A DNA stretch of 10,656 nt, taken from assembly GCA_017609225.1 (NCBI GenBank), contig JAFCEK010000033.1:1-10656 (forward strand), given 5' to 3'. Each line of letters begins with the position of its first letter. The first letter of the stretch is position 1. Made by a program: the position numbers and the translations under genes. This document shows, one piece after another, positions 1 to 7,047 of the stretch. Source of the DNA: Candidatus Aenigmatarchaeota archaeon (GTDB taxonomy: Archaea > Aenigmatarchaeota > Aenigmatarchaeia > QMZP01). The notes under the pieces were generated by a model. The model was not told the origin of the DNA. It saw nothing but the letters and a program-made list of their open reading frames with translations, and made no database searches.

Positions 1-998
1 TATTTGTATCCTATTTTTGCAGGAAGCTTCTGGCTTGAGGTTCTCGGATAGGATATCAGTGCCTGTTCATAAAGGCTCTGCGCTATATCAAGTGTCTGCT
101 TTGGTGATAAGCCAAAGTTTTTGTAGCTTTCCCTCTGAAGCGTGGTAAGGTCAAAAGGAAATGGGGGATACTGTCTTTGCTTGGTTTTTTCAATCTTCTT
201 GACAGTTGCGGGTTTGCCCCTGCATTTCTGGTATATCTTTTCTGCTTTTTCTTTTTTCCAGAACTTGTCTTCTTTATGCAGGGCAATAATTTCCTGTTTT
301 TCCTTTATGCAGTTAAGCTGAATCTGCCAGAATGGCGTTGGTTTGAAGGCATCAATCTCCTTCTGCCTTTCTTCCAGAATTTTGAGTGTGGGCCCCTGAA
401 CCCTTCCTGTTGATAAAACCTTGAATGCACCTGCTTCCCTGAGTGATATAGTCAGTGCCCTGCTCACATTTATGCCCCATATAAAGTCAAGGTGATGCCT
501 TGCAAGCCCTGCCTCTATCTGGGGAAAATCCAGCTCCGGGGATGCGTTTTCATAAGCGGAAACAAGGTCATGCTTTGTAAGCGTTGAGAATTTCATTCTC
601 TTTCCCTTTTCTGTTCCGCATATGAACCTTAAAATATTGTAAGCTATTGTAGAGCCCTCGATATCATAATCACATGCTGATATAAACTCATCAGCATTTT
701 TTGAGAGGGTTTTTATGTTTTTGTAGTATTTTCCTGCCCAGGCGCTGCCTCTTATTGTATATGTGGGCTTCCATTCAAGAGAAAAAACAGGGTATGTCCA
801 TATTGAGCCTGCGTTTGATTCCTGAAGAACAAACAAATGGCCCACCGCAGGCACAACAACAATGTCCCTTCCCCCCCTCTCTATTTTGTAGTATGGCGCG
901 TTGTTTTTTGATTTTTTTTCAATCTTTCCTTCACTCAGAGATTCTGCAATTCTTTTTGCAGCACTCGGCTTCTCGCATATAATCAGCGTGTAACCCAT
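1..998 (-). CDS. topA: DNA topoisomerase I, archaeal type IA (3' part beyond the left edge)
   Basis: This is a type IA topoisomerase, which relaxes negative supercoils by cutting one DNA strand through a 5'-phosphotyrosine. The first 332 residues are visible. The TOPRIM domain starts at once (MGYTLIICEKPSAAKRIAES, with Glu9 as the conserved glutamate) and carries the acidic motif DYDIEG (Asp110, Asp112, Glu114). The gate domain follows: a HHLDFIWGINVSRAL helix near residue 180, then STGRVQGPTL near 207. The active-site region ISYPRTSSQKLP has Tyr317 as the probable catalytic tyrosine. The frame is open to the window edge, so any C-terminal zinc ribbons are out of view. ATG at 998 is chosen because the TOPRIM strand begins two residues later. 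It is divergent from the four-cysteine gene at 1146. Family assignment is secure; reverse gyrase is unlikely because no helicase domain precedes the TOPRIM. Confidence 0.96.
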   Translation of the reverse strand, partial: MGYTLIICEKPSAAKRIAESLSEGKIEKKSKNNAPYYKIERGGRDIVVVPAVGHLFVLQESNAGSIWTYPVFSLEWKPTYTIRGSAWAGKYYKNIKTLSKNADEFISACDYDIEGSTIAYNILRFICGTEKGKRMKFSTLTKHDLVSAYENASPELDFPQIEAGLARHHLDFIWGINVSRALTISLREAGAFKVLSTGRVQGPTLKILEERQKEIDAFKPTPFWQIQLNCIKEKQEIIALHKEDKFWKKEKAEKIYQKCRGKPATVKKIEKTKQRQYPPFPFDLTTLQRESYKNFGLSPKQTLDIAQSLYEQALISYPRTSSQKLPAKIGYK

Positions 999-1014
999 AA
1001 AACCATCTGCATTG

Positions 1015-1061
1015 CCTTTTTATTGGTTAGCCACCAGTGAGCGGTGGAAATCATATTTATA
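1015..1061 (-). promoter_or_regulatory. Candidate topA promoter region with small hairpin
   Basis: Read on the minus strand, a good TATA-like box TATAAATAT lies at 1061-1053, which would start transcription near 1030 with a leader of about 30 bases. A second AT-rich stretch, AATAAAAA at 1024-1017, is nearer the distance expected for a leaderless start but is a weaker box. A 5-base-pair inverted repeat CCACC/GGTGG (1031-1035 and 1043-1047, 7-base spacer) lies between the first box and the predicted start and could be a regulator site. No ribosome binding site is evident before the ATG. This is inference from motif and spacing only. Confidence 0.4.
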
Positions 1062-1082
1062 GTTTAAATAATAGGATGTGCT

Positions 1083-1116
1083 GGATTTAAAAATGCAACG
1101 TTAAGCATTTAAATCC
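1083..1116. promoter_or_regulatory. Inverted repeat overlapping the TATA-like box of the four-cysteine gene
   Basis: GGATTTAAAAATGC (1083-1096) and GCATTTAAATCC (1105-1116) are inverted copies, differing by two extra A bases in the left arm, with an 8-base spacer. The right arm holds TTTAAAT at 1108-1114, about 35 bases before the ATG at 1146, where a TATA box would give a short leader. A dimeric regulator could bind here, or the arms could simply be a symmetric AT-rich promoter. Confidence 0.45.
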
Positions 1117-1145
1117 AAAATACATTAAATCAAAGTTGGGGTTCT

Positions 1146-1580
1146 ATGGAATGCAGGAAATGCACTTATTTTGAAAAAATGAAGGCAAACAGAATGAGCG
1201 GAGGCAATCTCATTGTGGGATTCTGCAAGCTGAGGGAAAAGCACATATCAGACGAAACCGTGGGTCTGGAATACTGCAAGGACAGGGCTGTGATTGATAT
1301 AAGCGACAAGGGAAGCTCACAGAATTTCATTGAAAAGGTTCTGAGGGAGGAGGGCGAGCTTCAGGAAGAAAAAACCCAAAAAGAACCTGTTTCTGAGCCA
1401 GCCCCGGAAGATTCGGAAACTGTAAAGCCATCTGAACTGATCTCCTCTCAAGTTTCAGAAAAGCGCTGGAATATGCAGGTTCAAAAACTTATACAGGAAT
1501 CACCAGATTCCGAAAACATCAGAAAATCCCCGGACACAGAAGAGGAAAAAGAAATAATAAGAAAGGCTGTATGGGGATAA
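1146..1580 (+). CDS. Small four-cysteine (putative zinc-binding) protein with acidic tail, function unknown
   Basis: I do not recognise this 144-residue protein. It has two parts. Residues 1-50 contain four cysteines (Cys3, Cys6, Cys27, Cys44): a CxxC at the very N-terminus, an FCKLRE segment and a YCKDRAV segment. The spacing suggests one metal site, probably zinc or possibly Fe-S. Residues 60-144 are rich in Glu, Lys, Ser and Pro with no hydrophobic core, so probably disordered, ending in a short basic-acidic segment (EEEKEIIRKAVWG). There is no signal peptide or membrane segment. It is transcribed away from topA and towards top6A, with only 29 bases between its stop and the top6A stop. Its placement among topoisomerase genes hints at a nucleic-acid role but proves nothing. 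Codon use resembles its neighbours and the frame is intact, so it is very likely a real gene. Confidence 0.8.
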   Translation: MECRKCTYFEKMKANRMSGGNLIVGFCKLREKHISDETVGLEYCKDRAVIDISDKGSSQNFIEKVLREEGELQEEKTQKEPVSEPAPEDSETVKPSELISSQVSEKRWNMQVQKLIQESPDSENIRKSPDTEEEKEIIRKAVWG

Positions 1581-1609
1581 TTTCTCAATAGCAGATGATG
1601 TGACTGAAT

Positions 1610-2701
1610 TCAGGGCAGGAAATCCCTTTCCTTTATTTTCTTGGGCAGATATTTTTCTGTTATGAATTTTATGCCCTTGGAGCTCAGCGCCTCAAGTTCA
1701 AGCTTGTGGCCAACTTCAAGCATATGCCTGAGTTCGTCCTGCCATTCATTGGGCTTGAACCAGATGTATTTCATCATTTCATTTGCCCTCTTTATATCCC
1801 CCTGGTTCAGCTTTATTGTCACATTCTTTGGTATATCAAACTTTTCCACATCCCTTGTTGTCAGACCCACAAATTTTGCTCCAGGTGTTCCCAGCCTGTC
1901 CGAAAGGAATGAAAGGTTTATCGAGCCCTGCTTTATAACAGAGTAAATATAATATCCCCATGCATCAGCATCTGTAAGCACATAAACAGGCAGCTTGAGC
2001 TCGTTGTGAAGCCTGTTTATCAATCTCCTGCATCCTCTTGCCGGCTGTCCCTTTCCTGTTAATATAAGGCAGTTGTGTTTTTTCCAGAACTTGTCCTGGT
2101 TCAGCCTCTGCCAGACAGCATCCTTCTCTATTACAAGAACAAAATCAGCAGTGCATTTTTTGAACTTAATTATTTCATCCTCAACATTTGAGGGTATTGC
2201 CCAGCCGGATGAGCCCATCTTGGTGCAGTCTATGGTATCACCGGCGTCTGTTAACGTCAGAGGGCCTGCCACATATCCCTTTCTGTCTGCCTGCAGGTGC
2301 AATCTTTCTCTTAGCGTATCCAGGGCTGCCTCAAGGTCTTCTATTATTGGGTCTGACTCGCTCTGGTCTTCCACTGTGTTTTCATTCGTTCCCGGTATTG
2401 TTCTTTTAAGTGCATAGTACAAATCCCTGATGCTTGTGGTTACTCCCTGGTTTATTATTTTCCTGCATTCAGCAGCAACCATCAGTGTCTGCATGAATTT
2501 CCTTGTATGAGCCACATTAAGATAAGTTCTGTGGCTTACTTTGTCTCCCAATTTCACAAGCCCGAGCTTCTCATCAAAGAATATGTTTGACAGAACCCTT
2601 ACGGGCAGCGTTATGTCTGGATTTTTCTTCTCTTCTATTTGCCTGAGAACCGATTTTCCCAGTTCCTCAAGCTTTTTTTCCGGTTTTTCCTTTTCTGGCA
2701 T
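1610..2701 (-). CDS. top6A: DNA topoisomerase VI subunit A (Spo11-like)
   Basis: Subunit A of the A2B2 type IIB topoisomerase that cuts both DNA strands and passes another duplex through; it is the homologue of eukaryotic Spo11. The 363 residues match the usual archaeal length. The winged-helix (5Y-CAP) domain carries the catalytic motif IRDLYYALKRT, with Tyr96 (second of the pair) the likely nucleophile. The TOPRIM domain follows, with Glu192 in the FVLVIEKDAVW strand and the metal-binding motif LTDADAWGYYIYS (Asp244, Asp246). GKGQPARGCRRLINRL near 216-231 is also typical. Thirteen bases separate its ATG from the top6B stop, and a GAGG lies about 7 bases upstream, so the two are cotranscribed. 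Nothing looks degraded. Confidence 0.97.
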   Translation of the reverse strand: MPEKEKPEKKLEELGKSVLRQIEEKKNPDITLPVRVLSNIFFDEKLGLVKLGDKVSHRTYLNVAHTRKFMQTLMVAAECRKIINQGVTTSIRDLYYALKRTIPGTNENTVEDQSESDPIIEDLEAALDTLRERLHLQADRKGYVAGPLTLTDAGDTIDCTKMGSSGWAIPSNVEDEIIKFKKCTADFVLVIEKDAVWQRLNQDKFWKKHNCLILTGKGQPARGCRRLINRLHNELKLPVYVLTDADAWGYYIYSVIKQGSINLSFLSDRLGTPGAKFVGLTTRDVEKFDIPKNVTIKLNQGDIKRANEMMKYIWFKPNEWQDELRHMLEVGHKLELEALSSKGIKFITEKYLPKKIKERDFLP

Positions 2702-2714
2702 GATACAGCCTCAC

Positions 2715-4349
2715 TTATTTTTTTTGTGTTTTGCCTGTGCTTTCGGCTTCCTTTTCTTTTTTGTCATCTGCTCCTGGAAGGTTTATGTTTCCTATGTTTT
2801 TTTTAACAATTTCATTTATTTCAGCTTCTATCTTTTCTGGTTTTTCTCCTGTCAGCTCACTTATTGCCACGGCTGTTTCATGTGCATATCTCTCAAATAT
2901 GCTTTTTCTTTCAGCCTGCAGCTGCGCCTTTCTTACACCCGAAAGGTATATGGAAAGTTTTCTTGCGCATTCCTGCAGTGCGAGCTTTATTTCCTTTATT
3001 ATTACAGGATAGGAAGCCACAGCCTCCTTTGATTCTGATGTGAATGGAACCCATACAGAGGCTATGTGAACCAGTATTACTATTGGTCCTGTTGGCAGCT
3101 TTTCTGTCTCAATCCCGTATCTCCTCCAGTCAATGCCTGCTATGGATTTTGTTATGGCGCAGTCGCCTGCCTGGTAGAGAAGGGGAACCCTGTTCGCAAG
3201 CCTCATTATCTTTGGCGCCTCTATTGAACCGCCATAGGCTATTCCAACCTCAATCTGGAAGGGCCATCCCCTGTACACTGCAGGTGACCTTGTTATTGCT
3301 GCGCAGAAATCAGGATTCAGCTCTTTTTTGAGCCCCTCCTCAATAAGATTTGAACCCAGTGGGGACAGGCAGTCTGTTGGGGGCCTGGTGAGCTTTGTCT
3401 CCCTGATTGCCTTGACCAGATTCACAATCTGCTCATCTGTAACCTTTCTGGGTGAAATCATCATATCAGGCTCGTTTTTGTCATTCACTATGCCTGCCTT
3501 TTTTATTATCTCTTTTGCTGTTGTTTTTCCAACCCTTGTGAATTCTGATGTCAGAAAGCCTGACAGTGTCCTTGCATTGGTTTCATGCATCATTCTTGAG
3601 AGTATACCAACTTCAACCCCGTAAAGGTGGGGCTTTATCTCCTTTGGCTCAACAGGAAGCTTGTCTATTCCCCTCTTGAATTCAAACCTTCCTGTGGGTG
3701 CATCAAAAACTATGTTGGCATATGGGTTTGAAACTGCTGTCTGCTTTACATACTCAAGCACTGACTGCTTGTGTTCCCTGTAAAGCCCCTCGCATACAAA
3801 TGTTATCTGAACGCCTCTCCATTCCTTTCCTTCTATTATATCCTCTTCCAGTATTTTCGGTTCATTTTTTTTCACATCAATCTTCAGCCTGTACCTGTGG
3901 GTTTTTCCGTCTCCTGTTGAGCTTAAAACCTCTGTGGATTCTCCTGTTGTAAGCTGTGAATAAAGAACAGCAACGCTTATTCCCAGGCCCTGCTGCCCCC
4001 TGCTCTGCCTTAGCCTGTGAAATTTGCTTCCATAGAGAAGCGTGCCGAAAATCTTTGGTATCTGCTTTTTCATTATCCCGGGGCCATTATCTTTTATGAC
4101 TACCTTGTATTTCTCCTTTTCAATTTCCTCTATCTTCACATAAATATCAGGAAGTATTCTTGCCTCCTCGCATGCATCCAGGGAGTTGTCAACCCCCTCC
4201 TTTATTATCATCAGCAGTGCCTTTATTTTATTGTCATATCCGAGGAGGTGCCTGTTTTTTTCAAAAAACTCGGATATACTTATCTCTTTGTGTTCCTTGG
4301 CAAGCATCTGCGCTGTCTTCTCTTTTCCGTTTTCGTTAACTTCAGGCAT
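2715..4349 (-). CDS. top6B: DNA topoisomerase VI subunit B (GHKL ATPase)
   Basis: ATP-binding subunit of topoisomerase VI; it dimerises on ATP and drives strand passage through subunit A. Numbered from the start chosen here, the GHKL fold shows the N-box KEGVDNSLDACEEA (Glu51, Asn55), DNGPGI at 87-92 and the lid motif RGQQGLG at 117-123. An H2TH-like segment (NARTLSGF to EIIKKAGI) follows near 258-286, then the transducer domain with RSPAVYRGWPFQIEVGIAYG and HIASVWVPFTSESKEA. The C-terminus is Lys/Glu-rich. The frame is open to ATG 4409, which would add 20 residues and overlap rsmA, but that ATG has no ribosome binding site. The ATG at 4349 is preceded by GGAG and gives the usual N-terminus leading into SEFFEKNRHLLGYDN. 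It is cotranscribed with top6A. Confidence 0.96.
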   Translation of the reverse strand: MPEVNENGKEKTAQMLAKEHKEISISEFFEKNRHLLGYDNKIKALLMIIKEGVDNSLDACEEARILPDIYVKIEEIEKEKYKVVIKDNGPGIMKKQIPKIFGTLLYGSKFHRLRQSRGQQGLGISVAVLYSQLTTGESTEVLSSTGDGKTHRYRLKIDVKKNEPKILEEDIIEGKEWRGVQITFVCEGLYREHKQSVLEYVKQTAVSNPYANIVFDAPTGRFEFKRGIDKLPVEPKEIKPHLYGVEVGILSRMMHETNARTLSGFLTSEFTRVGKTTAKEIIKKAGIVNDKNEPDMMISPRKVTDEQIVNLVKAIRETKLTRPPTDCLSPLGSNLIEEGLKKELNPDFCAAITRSPAVYRGWPFQIEVGIAYGGSIEAPKIMRLANRVPLLYQAGDCAITKSIAGIDWRRYGIETEKLPTGPIVILVHIASVWVPFTSESKEAVASYPVIIKEIKLALQECARKLSIYLSGVRKAQLQAERKSIFERYAHETAVAISELTGEKPEKIEAEINEIVKKNIGNINLPGADDKKEKEAESTGKTQKK

Positions 4350-4392
4350 ATTTCTCCGAATAGCTTGTTTAGGGTCAAGAAGGGGATATTTA

Positions 4393-5130
4393 CTATTGTT
4401 TGCCCCCATTTATAAAGGTTTTCAGGGCATTTTTTACCAGCTTAAAATCTTCCAAACCAGCATCTGTAACCCTTGTTTCCAGCACTTTATTATTGATTCC
4501 CAGGCTTTTTATAGCTTTTCTTGCCTGGTTTTTTGTGTATTTTTCCTGCAAGAAAAGAGCCCGCATGATAGCGTTTTTAATCTTCATTTTTCTCTGCAAA
4601 ATAACCAAAGAAACCAGGCTTTTTTTCCTCCTTTTCAGCAAAATTGCAATGGAATCTGTTTTTGGCTCGGGTTTAAAAGCCTTCCTTGGTACACTGAACA
4701 GCTTTTTTGTTTCAAAAAACTCATTCAAAACAAATCCCAGCCTGCTGTTGGTTTTCATAACCCTCCTGGCAAACTTCTCGGGGACAGTGAACACTGCCAG
4801 TTCAAAATCCAGGTATGGAAGCCTCTGGAACAGGGGCTCGCAAATCGCATAAGGCAGGTTGGATATGATTTTTTTGAATTTTATTTTATCAATTAATTTC
4901 AGGGCATTGCCAAAAACAATTTCGGCTTTCAGCCCCATAAGCTGTTCCTTGAATTTTCTGTCAATCTCCACTGCAACAACCCTGCCGCCTGTTTTTGCCA
5001 GCTCTCCTGTTAAATTCCCTGTTCCTGCTCCAATCTCAAGAATCCTTTCGTTTTTCTTTATGCCGGCTGAAGATACGATTTCTTTAATCAGTTTTTTATC
5101 AGTCATAAAATGCTGGTCTTTCTCAGGCAT
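4393..5130 (-). CDS. rsmA: 16S rRNA (adenine-N6,N6)-dimethyltransferase, KsgA/Dim1 family
   Basis: This S-adenosylmethionine-dependent enzyme dimethylates two adjacent adenines in the 3'-terminal helix of small-subunit rRNA late in ribosome assembly. Motifs in order are QHFMTD at 6-11 (family form QHFL.D), motif I LEIGAGTGNLT at 31-41, the acidic VAVEID (Glu55) that binds the ribose, the catalytic NLPY at 91-94, and the FKPEPKTDS segment near 164-172 that is usual before the C-terminal helical domain. At 245 residues it is at the short end for the family, mainly through a very short N-terminus. It is the first gene of the run rsmA-top6B-top6A. No ribosome binding site precedes the ATG, which fits a leaderless start from the TATA box at 5159-5150. 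Bacterial-type mitochondrial paralogues are not relevant here; the assignment is firm. Confidence 0.95.
   Translation of the reverse strand: MPEKDQHFMTDKKLIKEIVSSAGIKKNERILEIGAGTGNLTGELAKTGGRVVAVEIDRKFKEQLMGLKAEIVFGNALKLIDKIKFKKIISNLPYAICEPLFQRLPYLDFELAVFTVPEKFARRVMKTNSRLGFVLNEFFETKKLFSVPRKAFKPEPKTDSIAILLKRRKKSLVSLVILQRKMKIKNAIMRALFLQEKYTKNQARKAIKSLGINNKVLETRVTDAGLEDFKLVKNALKTFINGGKQ
4408..4419 (-). promoter_or_regulatory. Possible internal TATA box for top6B inside the rsmA 3' end
   Basis: On the minus strand ACCTTTATAAAT lies inside the last codons of rsmA, about 60 bases before the preferred top6B start. A TATA box here would start transcription near 4387 and leave a leader of about 37 bases carrying the GGAG site. 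It could allow the topoisomerase VI genes to be expressed apart from rsmA. Support is motif and spacing only. Confidence 0.35.
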
Positions 5131-5149
5131 ATTATGTTTTTGGTTTTGG

Positions 5150-5159
5150 TATAAAAATA
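5150..5159 (-). promoter_or_regulatory. TATA box of rsmA
   Basis: On the minus strand TATTTTTATA is centred about 24 bases before the rsmA ATG at 5130, the spacing expected for a leaderless archaeal transcript. The absence of any Shine-Dalgarno sequence before that ATG agrees with this reading. Confidence 0.55.
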
Positions 5160-5202
5160 TGGCTGTTTCCTGATAAGTCGTGATTTCTTTGATGCTGCTG
5201 AT

Positions 5203-5250
5203 TCACTACTCCGCAAAACATTTAAATAGTAGTGATTATAATAGTCACTA
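5203..5250 (+). promoter_or_regulatory. Promoter of the thioredoxin-transporter operon with three TCACTA half-sites
   Basis: The TATA box TTTAAATA at 5221-5228 predicts a transcript start near 5250. Around it are three copies of one hexamer: TCACTA at 5203-5208, its inverse TAGTGA at 5230-5235 and TCACTA at 5245-5250. The first two form an 8-base-pair inverted repeat (TCACTACT/AGTAGTGA) spanning the TATA box. The last two form a 6-base-pair dyad with a 9-base spacer at the transcript start. A degenerate fourth copy (TCGTGA) is at 5178-5183. This layout is what an archaeal repressor site looks like. The winged-helix protein at the end of the operon is the obvious candidate ligand, which is inference. 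Confidence 0.6.
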
Positions 5251-5277
5251 ATGACTGATATAGCCACAGGTGATAGC

Positions 5278-5682
5278 ATGGATGAACTTGAGAGAATAAG
5301 AAAAAGAAAAATGGAAGAGCTGATGAAAATATCAGGAAATAACAGGCTGGAAATTGAAGTGAATGACAACAATTTTGAAAAGGAAGTGATAGAAAAATCC
5401 AAAGAGGTTCCTGTTGTTGTTGATTTTTGGGCTGCCTGGTGCGGACCGTGCCTTATGCTTGGCCCGGTTTTGGAAAAGCTTGCAAAGGAATTCAACGGAA
5501 AGTTCATCCTGGCAAAAATCAATGTTGATGAGAACCCTGTAAAAAGCCAGGAATACGGCATAATGAGCATCCCAAGCGTCAAGCTGTTCAGGAACGGAAA
5601 ACTGGCTGATGAGTTTACTGGTCTTTTGCCGGAAACTGCTGTCAGGGAATGGATTAGCAGCAACATAGCGCAGTCAGAATAG
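5278..5682 (+). CDS. trxA: Thioredoxin with charged N-terminal extension
   Basis: A dithiol oxidoreductase that reduces disulfides in the cytoplasm. The thioredoxin fold has VVVDFWAAWCGPC with active-site Cys55 and Cys58 and the cis-proline in GIMSIPSVKLF (Pro99). The first 25 residues (MDELERIRKRKMEELMKISG) form a charged helix like that of Archaeoglobus-type thioredoxins, recalled from memory, and also resemble the start of PDCD5 proteins. The frame is open from ATG 5251, but that ATG lies at the predicted transcript start with no ribosome binding site. ATG 5278 has AGGTGAT 3 bases upstream, a near-perfect anti-16S match, and gives the family N-terminus. The 134-residue product is full length. 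There is no signal peptide. It is first in the operon; its stop overlaps the ribosome binding site of the transporter gene, so the two are coupled. Confidence 0.95.
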   Translation: MDELERIRKRKMEELMKISGNNRLEIEVNDNNFEKEVIEKSKEVPVVVDFWAAWCGPCLMLGPVLEKLAKEFNGKFILAKINVDENPVKSQEYGIMSIPSVKLFRNGKLADEFTGLLPETAVREWISSNIAQSE

Positions 5683-5694
5683 GAGATGATTAAA

Positions 5695-7047
5695 ATGTGG
5701 GGAAGATTATCATTTTTGCAGAGAAATCTGGTTTGGTCAATTCCTTTATTCATGATACTGGGAATTCTGTTCGGATATTTCGGCAGTCCGGCTTTTCTCA
5801 AAGCGCTGATTCTCCCTTTAACATTCCTGATGGTTTATCCCATGATGGTGAATCTTCAGATAAAAAAGGTTTTTTCCGGAGGGGATTATAAGATTCAGCT
5901 GGTTACACAAATAATAAATTTTGCTGTCATACCATTTTTTGCATTCGGTATTGGAAGTATATTCTTCAGCAGCAACCCGCTGATAGCACTGGGTCTGCTG
6001 CTTGCAGCTCTGCTTCCCACAAGCGGAATGACAATATCATGGACAGGGTTCGCGAAAGGTAACATTAATGCTGCAATAAAGATGACTGTTATTGGCCTGA
6101 TATTCGGCTCGCTTGCAACACCTCTTTACGCAAAATGGCTTATGGGAACTGTGGTAGAGATACCACTGGCCAATATATTCATACAAATAGCATTCATTGT
6201 TTTCCTTCCCATGATAATGGGTTATATTACCCAAAGGTTAATAATCCGGAAATACGGGGAAGCCAAATATCAGAAGGACATAAAGAAAAAATTTCCCATG
6301 CTTTCAACCCTGGGTGTGCTTGGCATAGTGTTTGTTGCGATGGCACTGAAATCAAAAACCATTATTTCAAACCCGTCAATGCTGCTGTTCCTTTTTGTTC
6401 CGCTGCTGATTCTCTATGGTTTTAATTTCCTGCTCAGTACGCTGATTGGAAAATTCTTTTTTAAGAGGGATGACGGCATTGCGCTTGTTTACGGAACTGT
6501 TATGAGAAATCTGTCCATAGCACTTGCAATTGCAATGACTGCCTTTGGCAGGGAGGGCTCTGATATAGCACTGATTATTGCCATGGCTTATATCATTCAG
6601 GTTCAGTCAGCGGCATGGTATGTCAAATTCACATCCAGGATATTTGGCAAAGCTCCGCAGGATGTTGCCCGGGATGTGATGGAAGAGGGGCTGTTTGCCC
6701 TGCATGACACATCAACACTGGAAGATGCTATAAGACTTCTTGATGAAGAGCACATACACAGCGTGGCTGTTCTTTCAAAAAACGAAACGCCCATGGGTAT
6801 TATAACAGCTGACCTTATCGTTAATTTGCTTGCAGAAGGCAAGGGCCTTGAAACAAAACTGAAAAACATAAGGCTGCTGCCTGTGGTTAAGGTAAGCGAA
6901 AGAAGCCCTGTATCAGAGGTTATAAAGAAAATGAAAAGGAAGCATGAATACAAGGTTCTTGTAACAGATGAAAAGGGAAGGATTAAAGGTGTGCTGACAG
7001 AGATGGATATACTTGAAAGGTACAAGGAAGGTGAGGGAAATGAGTAA
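5695..7047 (+). CDS. SBF/ACR3-like transporter fused to a CBS-domain pair
   Basis: A membrane carrier of the bile acid:sodium symporter/arsenite ACR3 superfamily. About ten hydrophobic segments fill the first ~315 residues, with family-like segments LLPTSGMTISWTGFAKGN (near 107-124) and GTVMRNLSIALAIAM (near 267-281). A cytoplasmic C-terminus of ~120 residues holds two CBS motifs: LFALHDTSTLEDAIRLL to MGIITADLIVNLL, and LLPVVKVSERSPVSEVI to GVLTEMDILERY. CBS pairs usually bind adenine nucleotides and gate their partner domain. There is no cysteine anywhere in the protein, including the fourth-helix position where ACR3 arsenite exporters have an essential one, so an arsenite call is not supported and the substrate is unknown. 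The start at 5695 is preferred to ATG 5686 because GGAGATGAT sits 4 bases before it. Confidence 0.85.
   Translation: MWGRLSFLQRNLVWSIPLFMILGILFGYFGSPAFLKALILPLTFLMVYPMMVNLQIKKVFSGGDYKIQLVTQIINFAVIPFFAFGIGSIFFSSNPLIALGLLLAALLPTSGMTISWTGFAKGNINAAIKMTVIGLIFGSLATPLYAKWLMGTVVEIPLANIFIQIAFIVFLPMIMGYITQRLIIRKYGEAKYQKDIKKKFPMLSTLGVLGIVFVAMALKSKTIISNPSMLLFLFVPLLILYGFNFLLSTLIGKFFFKRDDGIALVYGTVMRNLSIALAIAMTAFGREGSDIALIIAMAYIIQVQSAAWYVKFTSRIFGKAPQDVARDVMEEGLFALHDTSTLEDAIRLLDEEHIHSVAVLSKNETPMGIITADLIVNLLAEGKGLETKLKNIRLLPVVKVSERSPVSEVIKKMKRKHEYKVLVTDEKGRIKGVLTEMDILERYKEGEGNE

Noticed and set aside
999..1145. tRNA or other structured RNA between topA and the four-cysteine gene
   Set aside because: No cloverleaf or T-loop sequence is present; the small CCACC/GGTGG hairpin and the AT-rich inverted repeat are better read as promoter elements.
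2541..3032. Plus-strand open frame opposite top6A/top6B (and similar ones at 4186-4896 and 9337-9903)
   Set aside because: These are antisense shadows of strongly supported genes, rich in Ser, Phe and Cys, with no recognisable domains.
5103..5801. Minus-strand open frame covering the thioredoxin gene and operon promoter
   Set aside because: It lies opposite the clear thioredoxin frame, overlaps the rsmA start and has a serine/phenylalanine-rich composition typical of antisense reading.
5695..7047. Arsenite exporter annotation and an arsenic-resistance operon
   Set aside because: The essential ACR3 cysteine is absent, and no arsenate reductase, ArsA or classical ArsR is present. Only superfamily membership is supported.
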